Made by a program: the position numbers and the translations under genes. This document shows, piece by piece, positions 1 through 8,068 of a stretch of DNA of 17,423 bases. The notes beneath the pieces are model-generated. The model searched no databases, was not told the DNA's origin, and saw only the letters and a list, made by a program, of their open reading frames with translations. Origin of the DNA: Desulfotignum sp. (GTDB taxonomy: Bacteria; Desulfobacterota; Desulfobacteria; Desulfobacterales; Desulfobacteraceae); assembly GCA_021737445.1 (NCBI GenBank), contig JAIPDY010000047.1, forward strand, positions 1 through 17,423, in the 5' to 3' direction. Each line of letters begins with the position of its first letter. Within the stretch, counting starts at the first letter, position 1.

Positions 1-1
1 C

Positions 2-574
2 ACCGGCGGATCCAGCCCCGACTTTCTGACCCCTTCCGGCACCCCCCGGCTGATCGTCATGATCACGCCCATCAACCCGCTGCCCGAAGAATGGTATACC
101 AGCGGTGTCAAAGTGATCACCCTTGTTCAGGAACGGCCCCTGGCCGGTGCCAAGGTCACTGCATACATCCCGGCAGCCATGGCACTGAAAACAGCCCATG
201 CATCCGGGGCTGTGGAAGCCATTTACGTCAACCGGCAGCATCAGGCACTGGAGGGCACCACCAGCAACCTGTTCGCTTTTTTTAACACAAAACTGGTCAC
301 CCCGCCGGCCAACGGCATCCTGAAAGGCATCACCCGGAAAGTGATTCTTTCCATTGCAGGCAACCGGTTCCAGGTTCAGGAAAGACCTCTTCTGCTCGAT
401 GAGCTGCTGGCCGCCGACGAGGTGTTCATCACCGGCACCAACAAAGGGGTTGTGCCTGTGATACAGATCGATGACACCTCCATCGGCGTCGGCACCCCCG
501 GCCCCCATACAAAAACGCTTATCCAGGCGCTGGAGCGTCATTCCCGTGAATTTTCATCCCGGTTTGCAAGCTAA
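2..574 (+). CDS. Class IV PLP-dependent aminotransferase, C-terminal part (5' end outside window)
   Basis: The reading frame is open from base 2, so the gene begins upstream of the window; 190 residues are visible, roughly the last two thirds of a 280-300 aa fold-type IV aminotransferase. Class IV marks in order: GAKVTAY, whose Lys (codon 152-154) aligns with the PLP-binding Lys of D-amino-acid transaminase; GAVEAIYVN; LEGTTSNLFAF, the E-G-x-x-S-N cofactor/phosphate region; ILKGITRKVIL; and a C-terminal GTPGPHTKTL matching the D-alanine transaminase tail. Members transfer amino groups between amino acids and 2-oxo acids (branched-chain aminotransferase, D-alanine transaminase) or act as aminodeoxychorismate lyase. 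The visible part does not decide between these; the tail looks most like D-amino-acid/branched-chain transaminases. It should be cytoplasmic. Its stop codon overlaps the stop of the converging cyclase gene. Confidence 0.9.
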   Translation, partial: TGGSSPDFLTPSGTPRLIVMITPINPLPEEWYTSGVKVITLVQERPLAGAKVTAYIPAAMALKTAHASGAVEAIYVNRQHQALEGTTSNLFAFFNTKLVTPPANGILKGITRKVILSIAGNRFQVQERPLLLDELLAADEVFITGTNKGVVPVIQIDDTSIGVGTPGPHTKTLIQALERHSREFSSRFAS

Positions 575-2199
575 ATACCGGCACATACATCATGCTTGTC
601 AATCTCCGGGTCACAGCAGATCAGATAGGTGGTGTCGTTGACAAATTCCTTGTAAGAAACCGGGGGCATTTTTTGAACAACCCCGGGACCCAGACCAAAA
701 AAATCTTTAAAAAAGGGAAAAAACCGGATATCAGACACGGAATCCTTGTGCCTATCTGACACCGTCATATGCCACAACGCCTTTGTGTCTTTCGACACAA
801 TGCTGTTGTTGAGGATTTCCAGCAATTTTTTTTCGATGTGGATACAGCTATTTTTTCCGGTACTTTCCAGGCGGGAGGCAATGTTCACCGGTTTACCAAT
901 GGCGGTGACAATCCGCCGGTTAAAGCTGCCAAGCGGTCCCACCAGGGCTGCTCCATAAGCCATTCCAGCCCTGAAACCGATGTCGATGGCATGTGCTTTC
1001 ACCAGTGTATGTATCCGGTTTTCCCTGTCCAGTGGATGCTGACCCTGTTTCAATTGACGGACCTGTCTGAACACCGATGCCAGGGCCATGGTCATGATCA
1101 TCAACCGTTCCGGCAGACCTGACGGTTTGTCTTTGCCCGGCTCGTCAAATGTTTCCATGTTTTCCAGAAACACGGCATCCCCCAGAAAATTATCCACCCG
1201 GCATCCGAATGCCGCGGCTGTTTCCGCCACGATTTCATGGCACAGGTTTAACACCAGCAGAAATTCCCTCGGGGTCAGACAATTTCTGATGGTGCCTGAC
1301 TCCACCATGTCCAGAAATGCATATACCCCGTTTGGCTCGATCACCGGGGTCATGTTCAGTTGTTCTGCGGTGACCGCGCCCACGGCACGCAGATGATTTT
1401 TTAGCGCATCAAGCCTGTCGGCTTTTTCATTGAGTTCAAGGAATGTGTGTCTCAGATTTCGTTCTTTGCGCCAGATAATTTTAGCGGCCCGCCGGCCCTT
1501 TGCCTGTCCCAGATGGGCTATGGAGGCGGTTTCAATGGCAGAAATCAGCCGGTCGAACCGGGTTTTCAACTGCCGGGAATACATCTGTCCCTCCCCGCTT
1601 TTCTTGAATAACCAGGGGTCCACGGTATTAAAAACAATGGCGCCATAGTCCGGAATATACACAGATACAAAATTGTCCGGCTTGAACCAGTGGATGATAT
1701 CCATATTCACCTGAATATCGGGCAGCACCTCGAACCGGATCCCGTCATAGGCAATGACCGCCAGACTTCCACCGGACGGATCAGACCGCATTTCTCTCTG
1801 GGGGATATGATCAATGAACAGAATTTTAATGCCCGAGGCATAATATTCCCCGTGTTTTCGCATCACCTGGGCGATCACTCCCTGGGAGGCCACCTGCCGG
1901 CCATGTGAATCAACAGCAAACAGCCGGATGGGGGACAACCTGATCCAGCGCAGCACCATCGGGCCGAACCACTTGAACCCCAGACCGGCCATGCCGGTGC
2001 CATCCAGGCGATGCACTATCCCTCTGTCCCATTTATGGGGTGGTAAAAATTTCTCGCCGGTATGATCCGTGCCATAGACCACTCCGGCCAGCCGGGCATC
2101 AAGCAGGCGGCGGCTGAATTTCAGCAGCAGGCCCAGCACATTTTTACTTCTGAAGGCAAGCCGTTCAAACCGTTCCATATCAGGTATGTCTGGTCTCAT
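571..2199 (-). CDS. Divergent class III adenylate/guanylate cyclase-domain protein
   Basis: The 542 aa protein has an unrecognised N-terminal region (about 1-270) and a class III nucleotidyl cyclase-like domain (about 290-465). Both metal-binding Asp are present (D297 in AFLDMVESG, D341 in NFLGDAVF), as are the transition-state Asn and Arg (N439 and R443 in VNIASRL). The two base-selecting positions are not canonical: the usual Lys before the GD motif is Asn337, and the usual Asp/Thr before VN is Lys436 (GKPVN). It may therefore make cAMP, cGMP or another product, or be a nucleotide-binding regulator. No membrane segment is obvious. The ATG at 2199 is chosen because AGGAG lies 9 nt upstream; an in-frame TTG at 2223 has no comparable site. 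The gene starts 49 nt after the mfd stop and is probably the last gene of its operon. The fold is fairly sure; activity is uncertain. Confidence 0.8.
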   Translation of the reverse strand: MRPDIPDMERFERLAFRSKNVLGLLLKFSRRLLDARLAGVVYGTDHTGEKFLPPHKWDRGIVHRLDGTGMAGLGFKWFGPMVLRWIRLSPIRLFAVDSHGRQVASQGVIAQVMRKHGEYYASGIKILFIDHIPQREMRSDPSGGSLAVIAYDGIRFEVLPDIQVNMDIIHWFKPDNFVSVYIPDYGAIVFNTVDPWLFKKSGEGQMYSRQLKTRFDRLISAIETASIAHLGQAKGRRAAKIIWRKERNLRHTFLELNEKADRLDALKNHLRAVGAVTAEQLNMTPVIEPNGVYAFLDMVESGTIRNCLTPREFLLVLNLCHEIVAETAAAFGCRVDNFLGDAVFLENMETFDEPGKDKPSGLPERLMIMTMALASVFRQVRQLKQGQHPLDRENRIHTLVKAHAIDIGFRAGMAYGAALVGPLGSFNRRIVTAIGKPVNIASRLESTGKNSCIHIEKKLLEILNNSIVSKDTKALWHMTVSDRHKDSVSDIRFFPFFKDFFGLGPGVVQKMPPVSYKEFVNDTTYLICCDPEIDKHDVCAGI

Positions 2200-2208
2200 G
2201 GTGCGGAT

Positions 2209-2213
2209 CTCCT
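2209..2213 (-). promoter_or_regulatory. Shine-Dalgarno site that decides the cyclase start
   Basis: On the minus strand AGGAG lies 9 nt before the ATG at 2199. It falls inside the longer TTG-started reading frame (start 2223), which lacks a good site of its own, so it supports the shorter 542 aa product. Confidence 0.65.
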
Positions 2214-2248
2214 GCAGACCCAACGGACATTAACCCGGCAATACCGGT

Positions 2249-5200
2249 TCAGGCAATGGCCATAAGGATCTGTTTGGTTTTCTTTAATGCGTTGACGGTC
2301 TGACCGGATTTATATCCCAGGTGAAACTGCACACAATCTTTTTTGATAAACGCAAACGGGGCTGTTTTCCGCCACCGCCTGCCCAGCTCATGCAGCGGGT
2401 GTTTCATGTGTGGCGGCGAAAAAGTCAGAATCAGTGAACCAGGATCCATATCCAGACGTCTGACCCCGCTTTGAATGGACAAAATCCGGAGCATGATTTT
2501 GAGCAGCATGTTTTCCGCCTGCCTGGGTAGTTTGCCATACCGGTCGGTCAATTCTTTTTTGATATCTGCAATATCAGACATTTTATCCAGCCTGGACAAG
2601 CGGCGGTACAGGGTGAGCCGCTGCTCCACCGATTCAATATAATCAGCTGGAAAACCTGTTGACATGCCGGCATTGATTTCAGGATCCAGCGGCGCAATAT
2701 ATGCATCCCCTTTCAGGTCATGGACCGCCTGATCCAGCAGTTTTAAAAACAGATCATATCCCACCGCAGCAATGTGACCGGACTGGGATGCCCCTAGGGC
2801 GGTGCCTGCCCCCCGGATCTGAAGGTCTTTCATGGCAATCTGAAATCCGCTTCCCAGGTCCCGGTATTCCATAAGTGCAGCCAGCCGTTTTCTGGCATCT
2901 TTGGTTATCCTGGATTCATCAGAAATAAACAGGTAGGCATAAGCCTGGTGGTCCCCGCGTCCGATGCGGCCCCGGAGCTGGTAAATCTGGGAAAGCCCGA
3001 AACGCTCTGCCTTGTTGATGATCATGGTATTAGCCGACGGGATATCCAGGCCTGATTCAATAATGGTGGTACACACCAGCAGGTTGATTTCCATGTTGAC
3101 AAATGCCAGCATGACCCGCTCCAGTTCGGTTTCAGATAACCTGCCGTGTGCCACCCCGACACTGGCTTCAGGTACCAGGTTTTTAAGGTTTTCCGCCATT
3201 TTAGCAATGGTTTTGATGTTGTTGTGAACAAAAAACACCTGGCCGTTCCGGGACAGTTCCTTTTGAATGGCTTGTTTTACAACAAAATCCTCATGGGTTG
3301 AAATATGGGAAACAATGGGCTGCCGGTCTGCCGGAGGGGTTTTGATCACACTGATGTCCCGCATTCCGGTCAAAGACAGATGAAGGGTCCTGGGGATGGG
3401 GGTGGCGCTCAATGCCAGAACATCCACGGTGCTGCGTTTTTTTTTCAGCATCTCCTTATGCCTGACCCCGAACCGCTGTTCTTCGTCAATCACCAGCAGC
3501 CCCAGAGATTTGAAATCCACATCCTTTTGCAAAAGCCGGTGGGTGCCGATGACAATATCCAGCTGCCCTTTGACTGCCTGTCTGATGATCTGTGCCTGTT
3601 CTTTGCGGGTCCTGAACCGGGACAGGCAGGCGATATTAACGGGATAATCCTTAAACCGGTCATTAAACGTTGCCAGATGCTGCTCCGCCAGAATGGTGGT
3701 GGGCACCACAATTGCCACCTGTTTTCCATCATTGACAGCTTTGAATGCGGCCCGCACCGCCACTTCTGTCTTGCCATATCCCACATCCCCGCATACCAGC
3801 CGGTCCATGGGGGTGTCAGACTCCATGTCCAGGTGGACATCATCAATGGCCTTTAGCTGATCTTTGGTTTCCTCATAGGGAAAGGTGGTTTCAAAATCCT
3901 GGTAATAGGTGTCCGGCCGGCTGAAGGAAAACCCTTTGTTGATTTTTCGTCTGGCGTAAAGATCCAGCAGGTCTGCCGCCATTTTTTCCACCTCTTTTTT
4001 TGCCTTTGCCTTGGATTTTATCCAGGCCTTGGAGCCGATTTTATCCAGAACAGGGGTATATCCGTCAACACCGATATATTTGCCGATCATTTCAATGCGG
4101 TCCACAGGCAGGTAAAGCTTGTCATCATCCTGATACACAATCAGGATAAAATCCTGTGACATGCCGTTGATATCCAGATTGTACAATCCTTGATACTGTC
4201 CCACCCCGTGCTCGGCATGCACCACGATATCCCCGTTTTTCAACTCCTCCGGGGCAATCATTTCGGTCTTCAGATCACGGGATGAACGATTGATCCGCCG
4301 GATCCTTTTTTTTCCGAAAATTTCGGTTTCCGTGATAAAAACCACCCCCTGGTCCTTTAACACAAACCCTGCCGACAGATCCCCCACCACTGAATATAAC
4401 CCGGGAGCCTGTTTAAGGGCCTGGTTGACATCATCCATGGGTGCAGGGTTCAGGCCATATGGGGCCAGCAGCGATGCCAGACGTCTGGCCTGGACATCCT
4501 GATGCATTACGCAGACAATTTTTTTGCCTTCATCCACGTGGAACTGTGCCCATTCCACCAGCGGCTTCAACGGGGTGTCTGATCTGTTTTTCAGACCAAG
4601 AGCGCCTGACAGAACGTCATTGGTTTCCAGGGGGCAATGGAAAATTTCTGAAAATTTGTCTTCTGATTCAACCGCCAGTTCATTGAAAACAAGGTGCTTT
4701 TTTTCCTGAATCCGGGAGGCCACCTGATCAAAACCCAGATAAATATCTTTGGGCGGCACACCCAGTCTTTTTTCAGCTGCCATGGTCTGAAAATTGAGAA
4801 GGGCTCTGGTTTCAAACTCCGTGGCCCGGGCTGCCAGAAGCTCAGGAGAATCCCAGACAACAAAGGTGTTTTCTGACAGATAATCAAACATGGAATCTAA
4901 AGTGTCATATACAATGGACAGCATGGTTTCAATACCTGCAAACCGGCCTGTGCTGCGGATCTGGGTCACATATTCCCGAATTTTTGCATCATCCAGACCC
5001 GCAGTCTTGCCGGCATGACGTAGTCTTGCCAGAATATGGGGCCGGTTTTCCGCCAAAAGCACAGCTTCGGTGGCCGGCACAAGAATCACTTCAGACACCT
5101 CCCTGATACCCCGCTGGGTATAAGGAGAAAAACTGCGGATGGACTCAACCAGATCCCCGAAAAATTCCATTCGCACAGGGCTGGTTTCCCCTGGCACATA

Positions 5201-5725
5201 CACATCCAGTATGCCGCCCCTTACCGCATATTCGCCCGGATCCTCCACCAGAGATGAACGGTTGTATCCCCCGGCTTCCAGAAGGTTGATCAGACCGTCC
5301 CGGTCGGTTTCTTCGCCGGCCATGACCAGTTCGCAACAGTTGAGCAGCATTTTTTTGGGGATCAGTTTCCGGAGCAGGGTATCAATACTTATCACCATCA
5401 GGTACCGGCAGGATCTGGATGCCGTCAGTCTTGAAAGCACTGCCAGGCGGCGTATTGATGATTGCCTGTGATGGGACAGGGATTTAAAGGGCAGCATGTC
5501 ATACCCTGGAAACAAAAGGATGGCATCTTTTTGATCCGGCATGAAAAACAACAGATCTTCCATGAATGTTTGCGCCTGCTTGCGGTCCGGCAGAACCACC
5601 ATCATATCCGTGGTGAGCCTTCTGAACAACCGGGCGGTGACCCAGGCTTTATGGGACAGGTTCTGTTGCGTAACCACAAGAGCGCTTTTGTGGGAATGCA
5701 TATGGTCAATAATGTTGGATATCAT
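2249..5725 (-). CDS. mfd: Transcription-repair coupling factor Mfd
   Basis: Full-length Mfd (1158 aa; E. coli 1148). It is a cytoplasmic DNA translocase that binds RNA polymerase stalled at lesions, pushes it off and recruits UvrA for nucleotide excision repair. Domains in order: UvrB-like damage-recognition homology module (about 15-280, with DPGEYAVRGGILDVY at 162-176); RNA-polymerase-interacting domain (about 490-560, GDIVVHAEHGVGQYQGL); RecG-like superfamily 2 motor with Walker A GDVGYGKTEVA (646-656), Walker B IDEEQRFGV (746-754), SATPIPRT (773-780) and motif VI QLRGRIGRG (916-924); TRG region (about 955-980); C-terminal domain (about 1010-1150). The ATG at 5725 gives normal length, but neither it nor the ATG at 5701 has a strong ribosome site. 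Mfd is commonly expressed alone or beside housekeeping genes; here it sits 27 nt behind a PrkA-like gene, suggesting co-transcription with a stress module. Confidence 0.97.
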   Translation of the reverse strand: MISNIIDHMHSHKSALVVTQQNLSHKAWVTARLFRRLTTDMMVVLPDRKQAQTFMEDLLFFMPDQKDAILLFPGYDMLPFKSLSHHRQSSIRRLAVLSRLTASRSCRYLMVISIDTLLRKLIPKKMLLNCCELVMAGEETDRDGLINLLEAGGYNRSSLVEDPGEYAVRGGILDVYVPGETSPVRMEFFGDLVESIRSFSPYTQRGIREVSEVILVPATEAVLLAENRPHILARLRHAGKTAGLDDAKIREYVTQIRSTGRFAGIETMLSIVYDTLDSMFDYLSENTFVVWDSPELLAARATEFETRALLNFQTMAAEKRLGVPPKDIYLGFDQVASRIQEKKHLVFNELAVESEDKFSEIFHCPLETNDVLSGALGLKNRSDTPLKPLVEWAQFHVDEGKKIVCVMHQDVQARRLASLLAPYGLNPAPMDDVNQALKQAPGLYSVVGDLSAGFVLKDQGVVFITETEIFGKKRIRRINRSSRDLKTEMIAPEELKNGDIVVHAEHGVGQYQGLYNLDINGMSQDFILIVYQDDDKLYLPVDRIEMIGKYIGVDGYTPVLDKIGSKAWIKSKAKAKKEVEKMAADLLDLYARRKINKGFSFSRPDTYYQDFETTFPYEETKDQLKAIDDVHLDMESDTPMDRLVCGDVGYGKTEVAVRAAFKAVNDGKQVAIVVPTTILAEQHLATFNDRFKDYPVNIACLSRFRTRKEQAQIIRQAVKGQLDIVIGTHRLLQKDVDFKSLGLLVIDEEQRFGVRHKEMLKKKRSTVDVLALSATPIPRTLHLSLTGMRDISVIKTPPADRQPIVSHISTHEDFVVKQAIQKELSRNGQVFFVHNNIKTIAKMAENLKNLVPEASVGVAHGRLSETELERVMLAFVNMEINLLVCTTIIESGLDIPSANTMIINKAERFGLSQIYQLRGRIGRGDHQAYAYLFISDESRITKDARKRLAALMEYRDLGSGFQIAMKDLQIRGAGTALGASQSGHIAAVGYDLFLKLLDQAVHDLKGDAYIAPLDPEINAGMSTGFPADYIESVEQRLTLYRRLSRLDKMSDIADIKKELTDRYGKLPRQAENMLLKIMLRILSIQSGVRRLDMDPGSLILTFSPPHMKHPLHELGRRWRKTAPFAFIKKDCVQFHLGYKSGQTVNALKKTKQILMAIA

Positions 5726-5752
5726 GAACGTAAATTTTACTTTGAATCTATT

Positions 5753-8065
5753 TTACTTGAATTTATTGGCCAGATCATTGTCGATCACATAAATGCAGAC
5801 TTCGTCGGCTCCCTGGCTGGTATAGCCGAATTTGGCGGACAGGTTGTCAATAAGAAACGTGACATCTTTTTTGATGCGCTTGTCATGGGTTCTGAATTTT
5901 TCGGTATCAAAATCCTTGATGGCATTTCTGAAATTTTCATTATCGATAAACGGTTCCAGAACCCTTTTTTTAAGATTGTGGACATATTTTCCATGCAGGG
6001 ATTCAAACAGCCGGGTTTCGGTGATATCCTTGCCCTGAATCATGATTTCATGGGTGAGAGACCGGGTGGTATATTCTTTGAGCACATCATGCCGGATCTG
6101 CTGCCGGTTTTTTTTATCCAGATTTTCCGCCAAAAGCCGGTTTTCAATACTCTCAAGAAAAGCTTCGGTCACATGCAGCTCCTCTTTGGTGAAAATACAG
6201 TTTACAACCGAATCCAGTTCATTGGTCACAGCGGAAATATAGTTTTTTATGTCCCTTACGATCTGCTCTTCATTGTAATAATACAACGATTCTTTCACCT
6301 GCTGGAGTACAGTATAATCATACATGCGCAGCAGACAGGACAAAAACCCTTCGGGCAGAATTTTTTTGGGCTGACTGTCCAGATTCTTAAAAAAAGTGCA
6401 CAGATCCGGCATATTGATCAACCGGTCTTCTTTGGCATACCTGGAATAAAATTCATCAAAAATTTTAATGGCATCCCGTCCTGACAACCCTTCCTGGCCG
6501 CAAATTTCCGATTCTGCAATAATTTTTTTAAGCCTTTTCTGGTCCAGCCGCCGCAGGTCTTCATCATCCAGCCATTTGGGAATATTGCCTGAAAATATTT
6601 CCATCTTCAGGAGCATGAGTTTATCATCACAGAAATTTTTGTACTTTTCCGGTTTTTTAATCCAGTCCTCAAGTGCCGGCGATTTTTTGTTACTGCGGGT
6701 ACATACAACAATTCTTGCAAAATTGTCCAGCACCATCGGCAGAAAGCTGCCCTCAATGTGACGGCCGAAAATATCCGTATAGATTTTGACTTCGGTTTTC
6801 CAGTCCAGTACATAGGGGATGTCAATATACCTTATCCGGTCCTCAAAAGAGGGGAAATCTTTGATGTTTTTTTTGTCTTCCGGATTCATCAAGGCCAAAA
6901 AGAGGGAATCCACACGCTCCTCCATATTTTCGACTTTATGAATCCCTTCTGAAATGATGTTATGCAGCTCCACCAGCCGGTCAATATTATGGGACTTGAT
7001 ATCCATGAGGGCATAAATCCCGTTATTGATTTTGGCAAAATTGGAATAGGTGTACTGGATGAGATTGGAATCCTGAAATAATGTGTTGATGCGCCTCTGG
7101 AGCATCTGGTTGGAGATAATGTTCTGCTTTGCAGGCTGATCTCCTGGGTTAAACACGGAAATGCCGTTGCCGATCCTTCGGTTGACATAAAAAGGTCTGG
7201 CAAAAACCATTTTAAAAACCTCTTTGGGGTTCTGGAGTATCTCCAGCAGCGTGTGATAAATGGAAGAGCAGACCGTGCAGGTCTCTTCGGTAAATACCCA
7301 TTCATACTCTTTTTCCGTAAACAACTGCCATTTGAACTGATCATTTTTAATCAGTTCATCCAGGACCCCCCGGCGCTGTTCCTTGGGGATCACCAGAAAC
7401 GGATTATCATGGGCCAGGCACGGAACTTCAATATAATCGCCTTCCTGCACCTTTGCAGGAAAAGCTTCTGGTTGATTGAACAGATCACCTGTGTTTTGTT
7501 TTTCTTCATAGCTGATCCATTGTTCAAATGCAGGTGTGGGAAAAGAGTGGCACCTGTCCTGCAATTTTTTGATGTCAAGGCGCCATATCACTTCATATCT
7601 GAGACCTTCTTCTGTATTGGCATAACTTTCAAATTTTTTGAGCAGGTTGTTTAAAAATGTGCTTTTACCACAGCCATGGGGGCCGTAAAAAATATAGATG
7701 CGGTTCTGCTGGGCCCCGTGGCGCAGGTATTCCATCTGCTTCATGAACCGGTTGGCAAACAGCATGTCCGGAAAGTAGGGATTGTCTGATCCTTCAACAA
7801 AAAGCCGGGTGCAGTCATAACGGGTGAATGCCAGTGTCTCCCGTTCACCGCCCAGAGGCTCTTCATATTCATCCACATGGGCCTTGACCATGTCATGAAA
7901 TGACTGGAATATATTTCTTAAAATCTGGGACGGCCTGGTATTGAGCATGTTTAAAAAAATGTCAAATGAAACCGGCTGAAGGCGCTGGTAATCTTGAATG
8001 TTTTTGTCCAGCAGTTCCAGGACCTGATCCACAGATTCTGTCGAAACAGCAGTATCTTCCTTCAT
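5753..8065 (-). CDS. Second, diverged PrkA-like AAA+ protein (putative serine kinase)
   Basis: A 770 aa protein of the PrkA class, larger than typical PrkA (about 630-645 aa). Visible: N-terminal helical region (1-110); Walker A GPHGCGKST (128-136); an insert of about 90 residues (about 165-275) carrying a C-x-x-C pair (C263, C266, TCTVC); a sensor-like stretch near DRIRYIDIPYVLDWKTEVKI (409-428); the PrkA hallmark GLSGRDAIKI (526-535); and a C-terminal tail (705-770) whose KFGYTSQGADEV resembles the B. subtilis PrkA end. The Walker B region has become NNGIYALMDIK (347-357): the acidic pair seen in the neighbouring PrkA (FSDE) is reduced to one Asp, so ATPase activity may be altered. It starts 3 nt after the spoVR stop, with AGGAG 9 nt before the ATG, so it very likely works with the PrkA-YeaH-SpoVR set. 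Whether it is a kinase, an AAA+ remodeller or a regulatory partner of the first PrkA cannot be told from sequence. Confidence 0.85.
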   Translation of the reverse strand: MKEDTAVSTESVDQVLELLDKNIQDYQRLQPVSFDIFLNMLNTRPSQILRNIFQSFHDMVKAHVDEYEEPLGGERETLAFTRYDCTRLFVEGSDNPYFPDMLFANRFMKQMEYLRHGAQQNRIYIFYGPHGCGKSTFLNNLLKKFESYANTEEGLRYEVIWRLDIKKLQDRCHSFPTPAFEQWISYEEKQNTGDLFNQPEAFPAKVQEGDYIEVPCLAHDNPFLVIPKEQRRGVLDELIKNDQFKWQLFTEKEYEWVFTEETCTVCSSIYHTLLEILQNPKEVFKMVFARPFYVNRRIGNGISVFNPGDQPAKQNIISNQMLQRRINTLFQDSNLIQYTYSNFAKINNGIYALMDIKSHNIDRLVELHNIISEGIHKVENMEERVDSLFLALMNPEDKKNIKDFPSFEDRIRYIDIPYVLDWKTEVKIYTDIFGRHIEGSFLPMVLDNFARIVVCTRSNKKSPALEDWIKKPEKYKNFCDDKLMLLKMEIFSGNIPKWLDDEDLRRLDQKRLKKIIAESEICGQEGLSGRDAIKIFDEFYSRYAKEDRLINMPDLCTFFKNLDSQPKKILPEGFLSCLLRMYDYTVLQQVKESLYYYNEEQIVRDIKNYISAVTNELDSVVNCIFTKEELHVTEAFLESIENRLLAENLDKKNRQQIRHDVLKEYTTRSLTHEIMIQGKDITETRLFESLHGKYVHNLKKRVLEPFIDNENFRNAIKDFDTEKFRTHDKRIKKDVTFLIDNLSAKFGYTSQGADEVCIYVIDNDLANKFK

Positions 8066-8068
8066 TGA

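Noticed and set aside
2200..2223. TTG start for the cyclase gene at 2223
   Set aside because: AGGAG with good spacing precedes the ATG at 2199; nothing similar precedes the TTG.
5462..6484. 340-codon plus-strand open frame across the mfd/prkA2 junction
   Set aside because: It lies antisense to two well-supported genes, shows no recognisable motif and spans their boundary; such shadows arise from the codon usage of the real strand.
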